From Cyanobacteria bacterium UBA11370 (GTDB lineage: Bacteria; Cyanobacteriota; Cyanobacteriia; Cyanobacteriales; Coleofasciculaceae), in NCBI GenBank assembly GCA_003486645.1, contig DNGI01000077.1, forward strand, positions 30,225-35,320: a stretch of 5,096 bases of DNA, given 5' to 3'. Below, piece after piece: positions 1 to 5,096 of the stretch (positions are counted from its first letter, which is position 1; every line of letters starts with the position of its first letter). The notes below the pieces were generated by a model. The model saw only the letters and a program-made list of their open reading frames with translations. It ran no database searches and was not told the DNA's origin. Both the position numbers and the translations under genes were made by a program.

Positions 1-55
1 CTCTCCCTTGTCTTCCTTGTCTTTCCTTGTTCACGAATCAAATAGACTAGCTATA
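1..55. repeat. Left arm of inverted repeat flanking the ccmK gene
   Basis: Bases 25-55 are the reverse complement of 571-601, identical at 30 of 31 positions (the one difference is at base 49 against 577). Outside this core, bases 1-24 are a degenerate tandem array of CCTTGTCT-like units, which mirrors the GACAAGG-like units after the right core. The arm may continue beyond the window. The two cores enclose 515 bp containing one complete gene. No transposase is visible, so it could be either a mobile-element end or a copy of an interspersed intergenic repeat. Confidence 0.85.
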
Positions 56-106
56 CTTCAGTTTGACACAGAAGCTTTTATTAATGCCAGATTACTGGAA
101 ATCCAC

Positions 107-134
107 AATCTAAAATCCAAAATCTAAAATTGAA
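107..134 (+). repeat. Heptamer tandem repeat abutting the ccmK start codon
   Basis: Four consecutive 7-bp units read AATCTAA, AATCCAA, AATCTAA and AATTGAA. The last unit ends on the A of the ATG at 134. The pattern resembles the short tandemly repeated heptanucleotides known from filamentous cyanobacteria. It occupies the place where a ribosome binding site should be, and no purine-rich Shine-Dalgarno sequence is present. Confidence 0.8.
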
Positions 135-472
135 TGACACTAGCAATTGGCATGATTGAAACGTTGGGCATTCCTGCGGCGATTGAGGCGGGAGATGCGA
201 TGTGCAAAGCAGCCCGCGTGACCTTAGTTGGGTATGAAAATACCGATTTTGGTCGAATTACAGTCATTATTCGAGGCGAGGTAGGTGAGGTTAATGTTTC
301 GGTAGCGGCTGGATTAAATGCAGTAATACGAGTCAATGGAGGGGAAATACTGTCCCATCATATTATTGCCCGCCCTCATGAAAATTTGGAATATGTTTTA
401 CCCATTCATCACTCTCAAGAGGTAGAAGAGTTTCACCAAGATATTCGATTTCCGCCGCCCCTATCGCCCTAA
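134..472 (+). CDS. CcmK-type BMC shell protein (beta-carboxysome hexamer)
   Basis: This is a 112-residue single BMC-domain (PF00936) protein. Such proteins form cyclic hexamers that tile the carboxysome shell and let metabolites pass through a central pore. The opening [20 protein letters not shown] and the later [20 protein letters not shown] align with CcmK1/CcmK2 almost residue for residue, which fixes the start at 134. The conserved hexamer-edge residues K25 and R80 are present, so tiling should be possible. The pore loop at residues 36-39 reads NTDF, where CcmK1/K2 have KIGS, so the usual pore lysine and glycine are lost. After about residue 95 there is a tail ending FPPPLSP that typical CcmK2 lacks. 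The body resembles CcmK1/K2 more than CcmK3/K4. It may be one of the later-described paralogue classes (CcmK5 or CcmK6), so I give no number. No other ccm gene is in view, which suggests a satellite locus. There is no visible ribosome binding site. Confidence 0.93.
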   Translation: MTLAIGMIETLGIPAAIEAGDAMCKAARVTLVGYENTDFGRITVIIRGEVGEVNVSVAAGLNAVIRVNGGEILSHHIIARPHENLEYVLPIHHSQEVEEFHQDIRFPPPLSP

Positions 473-474
473 TT

Positions 475-482
475 GCGATCGC
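475..482. repeat. HIP1 octamer (one of five in the window)
   Basis: GCGATCGC, the highly iterated palindrome of cyanobacterial genomes, lies just after the ccmK stop codon. Further perfect copies are at 2235-2242, 2517-2524, 4247-4254 and 4966-4973. All five are intergenic. They support a cyanobacterial source. Confidence 0.95.
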
Positions 483-483
483 C

Positions 484-538
484 TTTTCAACTAACAATCC
501 TTCAATTTTGCAAGGCTAGATTGAAAGAAAGTTGAAAA
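484..538 (+). terminator. Stem-loop after ccmK, possible terminator
   Basis: TTTTCAACT (484-492) pairs perfectly with AGTTGAAAA (530-538). An inner stem joins 498-506 to 520-528 with one mismatch, and the loop is 507-519. It starts 11 bp after the ccmK stop. The stem is AT-rich and the following T run (542-545) is short and not adjacent, so termination is plausible but not certain. The symmetry would also suit the convergent HNH transcript. Confidence 0.4.
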
Positions 539-570
539 AAGTTTTGTTGGGTAAGCATCTTGCCCGTCTA

Positions 571-640
571 TATAGCGAGTCTATTTGATTCGTGAACAAG
601 GAGAAACAAGGGAGACAAGAGAGACAAGGGGGAGGTGTTT
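571..640. repeat. Right arm of inverted repeat flanking ccmK
   Basis: The core 571-601 is the reverse complement of 25-55 with one mismatch. It is followed by degenerate tandem units (AACAAGG, AACAAGG, GACAAGA, GACAAGG) to about 631. These mirror the units outside the left core, so arm and tandem tail seem to belong to one element type. Confidence 0.85.
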
Positions 641-644
641 TACC

Positions 645-664
645 AATCATTTAGACTGGCTATA
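645..664. repeat. Third, diverged copy of the flanking repeat
   Basis: This segment matches the left-arm segment at 36-55 in direct orientation and is inverted relative to 571-590 (17 of 20 positions complementary). With 571-590 it could form a 20-bp stem around a 54-nt loop holding the tandem units. Confidence 0.65.
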
Positions 665-707
665 GAATGCAACTTGAAGACGCGACAGCTTATACCAAAT
701 TGCATTC
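665..707. repeat. Small inverted repeat GAATGCAA / TTGCATTC
   Basis: 665-672 pairs perfectly with 700-707, and after one mismatch 674-676 pairs with 696-698, leaving a 19-nt loop. Its right arm overlaps the left end of the MITE-like element at 690-811, so the palindromes here are nested. Confidence 0.6.
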
Positions 708-811
708 AAAAGCTAAACTTCCCCCCCCTATCCCTATCCCTCTCCCCCTCTCTCCCCCTCTCTCCCCCTCAATCAATACTAGATTCTACTAAGAGTTGTA
801 ACTTGGTATTA
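690..811. mobile_element. MITE-like imperfect palindrome, copy 1
   Basis: It begins TTATACCA (690-697) and ends TGGTATTA (804-811). The outer 15 bases of each end are complementary at about 12 positions. The same two terminal octamers, with the same single internal mismatch, bound a second element at 4140-4246. The interior here holds a pyrimidine tandem repeat and encodes nothing. The last three bases on the minus strand supply the stop codon of the HNH gene. A non-autonomous element is inferred from shared ends and palindromic form only. Confidence 0.5.
719..770. repeat. Pyrimidine-only tandem repeat
   Basis: An unbroken C-rich run contains CCCTAT-type units, then three perfect copies of the decamer TCTCCCCCTC (741-770). 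Apart from two A residues near the start it has no purines. Lengths of such arrays are prone to change by slippage. Confidence 0.85.
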
Positions 812-1087
812 CCCTCGCTGACGATGTACTCGAACCCGTTTACCTGGATCTTGCTTTTTCACCCACGACAAAAACTTTTGCATTTGCGGTTCATGTTTGA
901 GCTTTTCCAGTGAGTTGAGTTCCTGAGATAAACGGGTATTATCAAATAGAGAATGGATCTGTTTGTGACACGCAGAACAGATCGTTACGGTTGGGATTTC
1001 AGCTACTTTTTGTTTAGCCTTCTGTTTGGGAATCAGGTGATGAACGGTTAAGCGTTCCACGTCTCTTTCACACAGTTCACAAATCAT
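809..1087 (-). CDS. Small HNH-endonuclease-like protein
   Basis: This 92-residue protein has a treble-clef HNH fold signature. A zinc pair C3-x2-C6 precedes the TVHHLIP strand with H16/H17 (the likely metal-activating histidine). The second pair C37-x2-C40 is followed by H41 and H45. The C-terminal half (SLFDNTRLSQELNSLEKL, then KFLSWVKK and GKRVRV) looks like the helical tail of small stand-alone HNH proteins common in cyanobacteria and proteobacteria, so it appears full length. The canonical Asn just before the second zinc pair is replaced by proline (P32); N50 lies further on. Its substrate is unknown. The start is the only ATG near the CxxC, 45 bp downstream of cysH on the same strand, so cotranscription is possible. 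No strong ribosome binding site is seen. The TAA stop lies in the end of a repeat element. Confidence 0.85.
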   Translation of the reverse strand: MICELCERDVERLTVHHLIPKQKAKQKVAEIPTVTICSACHKQIHSLFDNTRLSQELNSLEKLKHEPQMQKFLSWVKKQDPGKRVRVHRQRG

Positions 1088-1132
1088 GTTTAGCCAAAAA
1101 AATTACACTCTCAACTAAAATCCCAAACCTCA

Positions 1133-2020
1133 TTACAGCGAACTGGAATTGAGACTTTCTGCTTCACCCACAGTTTGAGGTAAATGAAGACCACATTCCT
1201 GTTTGATACCACGGAAACGAGTATCCCGCTCATGTTGGTCAGTTTCACTCACAGGTCGGCTCGAATGCCAGTCCCCAACTGTAGCATAACCCTGTTCGTA
1301 TAATGGGTGATAGGGCAGGTCATTGATTGTCAAATATTCGTGCAAATCCTTACTAGTCCAATTGAGAATTGGCAGTACTTTATAAATATCTGACTGAGTA
1401 TCCACCACACGCAGCGTTTTACGGTGATCCGTCTGGTCAGCGCGAAGTCCGGCTAACCATGCCGTTGCCTTTAGTTCCTGTAACGCACGCTGCATCGGTT
1501 CTACTTTCCGCATTTGATTGTAGCGATCGAGTGCTTCAACATTATCCTGCGCCCAGAGTCGCCCATACAGCGCTTCCATTCTCGCTGGAGAGATTGGGGA
1601 TTGATAGACTTTTAAATTCAGATTCAGCCGTTGAGTCAACTGTTCGGCAAATCGGTAAGTCTTCGGCGGCAGGTAGCCTGTATCAATCCAAATGATTGGG
1701 ATGTCGGGTACTACATTCGTCACTAAATGTAGCATAACCGCTGAGTGGATGCCAAAGCTGGTACTCATCACCAGACCCGACCCAAACATCTCAACACTCC
1801 ATTTAATGATTGAGGTGGCATCAACACCCGTCAGTTGCTGGTTTACCACATCAAGGATCAATTCAGGTTTCTCTAATACTACACCTTCCACTTGCAGCAA
1901 CGTCCGCTCCGCCGAATGCCAGTCTCTAATCTCAGTCATGTAGGTGCTGTTCGTAAACGATCTGGGCATAGCCGCTACTTGCCCGTCTCTAGTAGACTTA
2001 ATCGGATTGAGTTGCGGCAT
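1133..2020 (-). CDS. cysH: Phosphoadenylyl-sulfate (PAPS) reductase
   Basis: CysH reduces PAPS to sulfite with electrons from thioredoxin, in cytoplasmic assimilatory sulfate reduction. The 295-residue product has the PAPS-reductase fold (PF01507): a PP-loop-type nucleotide site [10 protein letters not shown] (86-95), [14 protein letters not shown] (111-124), [12 protein letters not shown] (190-201), [12 protein letters not shown] (245-256) and the catalytic ECGLH (275-279). C276 is the only cysteine in the protein. The CC...CxxC cysteines that bind an iron-sulfur cluster in APS reductases are therefore absent, which points to PAPS rather than APS as substrate. A start at 2020 gives about 27 residues before MTEIRDWHS (M28) but is backed by a strong AAGGAG ribosome site; the internal ATG has none. 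The HNH gene follows after 45 bp. Confidence 0.95.
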   Translation of the reverse strand: MPQLNPIKSTRDGQVAAMPRSFTNSTYMTEIRDWHSAERTLLQVEGVVLEKPELILDVVNQQLTGVDATSIIKWSVEMFGSGLVMSTSFGIHSAVMLHLVTNVVPDIPIIWIDTGYLPPKTYRFAEQLTQRLNLNLKVYQSPISPARMEALYGRLWAQDNVEALDRYNQMRKVEPMQRALQELKATAWLAGLRADQTDHRKTLRVVDTQSDIYKVLPILNWTSKDLHEYLTINDLPYHPLYEQGYATVGDWHSSRPVSETDQHERDTRFRGIKQECGLHLPQTVGEAESLNSSSL

Positions 2021-2027
2021 GGTTCTT

Positions 2028-2033
2028 CTCCTT
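2028..2033 (-). promoter_or_regulatory. Ribosome binding site of cysH
   Basis: AAGGAG on the minus strand, 7 nt before the ATG at 2020. It decides the choice of the longer N-terminus over the internal ATG at 1939. Confidence 0.8.
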
Positions 2034-2040
2034 TGTGTTC

Positions 2041-2106
2041 CTCTGGAAATGGTATCAGTATTAGGTTTCCCAGAGTTCCAACTTTTGCAGTAATTCGGAG
2101 TCTGGG
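2041..2106 (-). promoter_or_regulatory. cysH leader with two competing hairpins
   Basis: Bases 2070-2075 can pair with 2041-2046 (a stem extended by AAA/TTT with one bulge), or nearly the same bases 2069-2074 can pair with 2101-2106 (CCCAGA/TCTGGG). The two stems exclude each other and lie between the predicted promoter and the ribosome site of cysH. No known riboswitch class is recognised. Regulation is an inference from pairing alone. Confidence 0.3.
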
Positions 2107-2128
2107 CTTTGTGGCTACTCTAAATTCA

Positions 2129-2134
2129 ATTATA
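2129..2134 (-). promoter_or_regulatory. Probable -10 box of cysH
   Basis: A perfect TATAAT on the minus strand, preceded directly by TG, would start transcription near 2122 and give a leader of roughly 100 nt. No good -35 hexamer stands 16-18 bp upstream, so an activator or an extended -10 may substitute. Confidence 0.45.
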
Positions 2135-2570
2135 CAGGATTAATCTACAGTAAGTCGCTCGACATAGTGGTTTTTAACGCAAGATTGGATTTTATCACAG
2201 TCAATTGGGAAAAGCAACTAGAGTTCACCGAGACGCGATCGCTCTTCTATTTCGTAATTACCTCCATAATTTCCAGAAGACTAGCAACGGATTTTGTAGC
2301 GGATGTCGCGGATGGTTTATCGATTTTTCTTGAAACTTTTCTTAGTTGAGATCACTCATCTGTTACATCCGTTATCCCATCCGTTGCCAATTAAGATTGG
2401 TATATAGGGTTTACCATGTAATAATTACAAGAATCTCGAAAATAGTTAGTCTGGTGTCAGATTTTATCACTTTCGCGCCATCAGAGTTGGAAGGTTTGGG
2501 TAACTTGCCAAAACAAGCGATCGCCCCTAACCGTTTTACACATTGATACAAAAAGTAAAGTTTTAGAAAT
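2135..2570. other. Divergent cysH-thiC intergenic region without a gene
   Basis: About 435 bp hold two HIP1 octamers (2235-2242, 2517-2524) and one long imperfect hairpin (2283-2388). Short open frames on the plus strand (for example 2167-2349) lack ribosome sites and recognisable composition. No tRNA or known small RNA motif was seen. Confidence 0.6.
2283..2388. repeat. Imperfect inverted repeat rich in CGGAT units
   Basis: 2283-2306 is complementary to 2365-2388 at about 18 of 24 positions, including GCAACGGAT/ATCCGTTGC and CGGATGT/ACATCCG. The left arm contains three CGGAT units and the right arm two ATCCG units. It is too far from either gene to be a simple terminator. A MITE remnant or a small structured RNA are both possible. 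Confidence 0.5.
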
Positions 2571-2573
2571 GTT

Positions 2574-2603
2574 TAAAATCCGCCCCAACTCAAGTGATAC
2601 AAT
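2574..2603 (+). promoter_or_regulatory. Candidate -10 boxes of thiC
   Basis: Two candidates are visible: TAAAAT (2574-2579) and TACAAT (2598-2603), each one mismatch from consensus. Neither has a clear -35 box. The upstream one would keep the anti-Shine-Dalgarno stretch 2603-2609 in the transcript; the downstream one would begin the RNA almost at the riboswitch. Confidence 0.35.
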
Positions 2604-2612
2604 CCTCAACAT

Positions 2613-4084
<1,472 letters not shown>

Positions 4085-4095
4085 GTTACTCAAGT

Positions 4096-4117
4096 GGGGT
4101 GGGCATTGCTCACCCTT
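4096..4117 (+). terminator. Hairpin terminator after thiC
   Basis: GGGTGGGC (4097-4104) and GCTCACCC (4108-4115) form an 8-bp GC-rich stem with one G-U pair and a 3-nt loop, 12 bp after the stop codon. Only a weak T-rich stretch follows. Similar GGTGGGC-type hairpins are common between cyanobacterial genes, so it may equally be an interspersed repeat acting as a 3' end. Confidence 0.55.
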
Positions 4118-4139
4118 ATGGTTATATCGTAGTTAGGAG

Positions 4140-4246
4140 TTATACCAGTTCCCTAAAGTAGTGATAGAGATAGTTGGGACTGTCCCTAGTCAGCACAAGG
4201 GTTTGGGTGTTCGGAACTATTTCAGCACTATTGGGAATTGGTATTA
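4140..4246. mobile_element. MITE-like imperfect palindrome, copy 2
   Basis: The ends TTATACCA (4140-4147) and TGGTATTA (4239-4246) are identical to those of 690-811. Stems pair 4140-4153 with 4233-4246 (12 pairs plus one G-U of 14), 4159-4163 with 4226-4230, and 4170-4175 with 4215-4220. The central loop holds a small GGGA/TCCC hairpin. A HIP1 octamer starts at the next base. It encodes no protein. A structured 3' region of the thiC transcript is an alternative. Confidence 0.5.
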
Positions 4247-4326
4247 GCGATCGCCAGTTTTCGTTACTATTTTATTGAATATCTGTTAAAAGGAGCCATC
4301 AAGACCATATAAGGTTTGTGGAACAG

Positions 4327-4522
4327 TTAGCGAAGCGTTGTTATAGTTAGATGGCATAACTGTAACGCTTTAATTTCATCGTTAAACTTGAATAAGAAGA
4401 TGACTCGCTAAACACGCTAGAAGGATGTCGCTAGCTAGGTCAACATCGCTTTCTATAGCATCCTTCAGAAACCATTTAGCCGCAACGCTTGCGTCAATCA
4501 CTAAACGTTCAGGTAGATTCAC
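4327..4522 (-). pseudogene. Broken PIN-domain (VapC-like) toxin gene
   Basis: From GTG at 4522 a 46-codon frame (to TAA at 4382) reads like the start of a VapC-type PIN nuclease: LVIDASVAAKWF, with D10 as the first metal-binding aspartate, then a first helix (DLASDILLACLA). Intact VapC proteins have about 130-140 residues with three or four acidic metal ligands; the remaining ligands are missing here. In another frame, 4380-4327 reads DEIKALQLCHLTITTLR and stops. This resembles the middle helix and strand of such toxins, as if about 45 codons and the C-terminus were deleted. The GTG overlaps the end of the upstream gene by 14 bp and has AAGGGAG 4 nt before it, the normal arrangement of a coupled toxin-antitoxin pair. 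It is probably not functional. Confidence 0.7.
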
Positions 4523-4889
4523 GCATCTCCCTTAAGGTATCTACAATATTGAAGTCAACTGAACCAACCTCATCCCGCAACTTCTTGATTCGCTCATATA
4601 ACTCTCGGCGATTAGGTGAAAGTTTATCTAGTCTTTTCCGTCTTTGCTCCGTTCTATCTAACCTATCCCTAACAACCTGTGGTATGTGCTGTAGAGCATC
4701 CAATGAAGCTCTTTTTAGTTTCTCACTTGACACATCCCGTTTTTTGGCAGGCAACCTGTTTTTCCTTCTTCTACGAGTTGAGAAACTAGGCAGTACAGCA
4801 CTCCTAACAGACTCTACAATGATTTGTCGAAATTCAGCATCATGCTGTTGTGTACCTCCTGTTATCTCGATTCGGACAACTGTCATCAC
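4509..4889 (-). CDS. Unrecognised basic protein, putative partner of PIN toxin
   Basis: The 126-residue product is not a family I recognise. Its N-terminal part (TVVRIEITGGTQ, then QIIVESVRSAVLPS) suggests a strand and a helix. Residues 39-51 are strongly basic (RRRRKNRLPAKKR), and 53-105 is charged and probably helical. The C-terminal segment SPNRRELYERIKKLRDEVG (91-109) then VDFNIVDTLREMRES resembles the toxin-facing tails of antitoxins encoded before PIN toxins, and the broken PIN gene overlaps its stop codon. The role of antitoxin is therefore inferred from position and tail; no AbrB, ribbon-helix-helix or other standard DNA-binding domain is evident. Translation may start at GTG 4889 or at the adjacent ATG 4886. 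Neither has a clear ribosome site. Confidence 0.65.
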   Translation of the reverse strand: MMTVVRIEITGGTQQHDAEFRQIIVESVRSAVLPSFSTRRRRKNRLPAKKRDVSSEKLKRASLDALQHIPQVVRDRLDRTEQRRKRLDKLSPNRRELYERIKKLRDEVGSVDFNIVDTLREMREST

Positions 4890-5096
4890 TCTATAATCAA
4901 TCGCTTCATTAGTTGAGTCGGGAATTTACCTAATATTTTGGCATATTTCAGCGTTGGCGAGGGTAGCGATCGCTCCTACTCCAGTCATTACCAAGATTGC
5001 GCTTTCAACTCAATAGCAACCTTCAACCTTCTCTAGTTTCCTAGAAGAACAGTATTACTTAGTAGGACTTTCGCAACTGGCACATGGAGTAGGGTG
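4890..5096. other. Terminal region without a supported gene
   Basis: It contains a HIP1 octamer (4966-4973). On the minus strand one short frame with no good start (about 4974-4885) ends with a TGA that shares its A with the ATG at 4886. Its translation (ending KFPTQLMKRLIIE) is not recognised. It could be the remnant of a gene upstream of the basic protein or chance. Confidence 0.4.

Noticed and set aside
63..68. Perfect -35 box TTGACA upstream of ccmK
   Set aside because: No acceptable -10 hexamer lies 15-19 bp downstream, so I do not call a promoter from it.
741..770. Three tandem TCTCCCCCTC units as a possible CRISPR or protein repeat
   Set aside because: The units are contiguous 10-mers without spacers and lie in low-complexity pyrimidine DNA; the overlapping plus-strand frame (635-913) is opposite the HNH gene and has repeat-derived composition.
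1369..2143. Open frames on the plus strand opposite cysH
   Set aside because: They are antisense shadows of a clearly identified, conserved gene.
2167..2546. Two short plus-strand open frames upstream of the thiC riboswitch
   Set aside because: They have no ribosome sites, no recognisable motifs, and they run across a palindrome and a HIP1 site.
4334..4369. AGCGTTGT / TGTAACGCT imperfect hairpin near the PIN remnant
   Set aside because: Only about 8 pairs including two G-U, and it falls within the decayed coding remnant; too weak to call.
4489..4896. Plus-strand frame opposite the basic protein
   Set aside because: The minus-strand frame has the overlap with a recognisable PIN start; the plus-strand translation is Ser/Leu/Cys-rich, as expected of an antisense frame.

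Overview
The window looks like chromosome from a beta-cyanobacterium, probably one with a large, repeat-rich genome. The evidence is a CcmK-type (beta-carboxysome) shell protein, five copies of the cyanobacterial HIP1 octamer GCGATCGC, a thiC gene of about 457 codons behind a TPP riboswitch, and long intergenic spaces filled with short tandem repeats and imperfect palindromes. I cannot name the species.

Layout, left to right. Positions 1-811 hold a single-domain bacterial microcompartment (BMC) shell gene of the CcmK1/K2 type (plus strand). It is bracketed by a near-perfect 31-bp inverted repeat (25-55 and 571-601) and followed by hairpins, a third diverged repeat copy, a pyrimidine-rich tandem repeat and a small MITE-like palindrome (690-811). 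Positions 809-2020 hold two minus-strand genes in the order cysH (PAPS reductase) then a small HNH-nuclease-like protein, 45 bp apart. Positions 2021-2710 are a divergent intergenic region with the cysH leader and promoter, an unassigned hairpin, and the thiC promoter region plus a textbook THI box. Positions 2711-4084 are thiC (plus strand), ending in a hairpin terminator. Positions 4116-4326 hold a second MITE-like palindrome with the same termini as the first. Positions 4327-4889 (minus strand) hold a basic, unrecognised protein overlapping the 5' end of a broken PIN-domain (VapC-like) toxin gene. The last about 200 bp contain no gene I can support.

The genes serve housekeeping roles and do not form one pathway: carbon fixation (shell protein away from any visible main ccm operon), assimilatory sulfate reduction (cysH) and thiamine pyrimidine synthesis (thiC, feedback-controlled by TPP). 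The accessory content is the HNH protein, the decayed toxin-antitoxin-like pair and the repeat elements. I see no intact undescribed multi-gene system. The points most worth a second look are the unusual pore loop of the CcmK protein, the repeat family with TTATACCA/TGGTATTA ends, a possible ribosome-site-sequestering extension of the riboswitch P1 helix, and the unrecognised partner of the PIN remnant.
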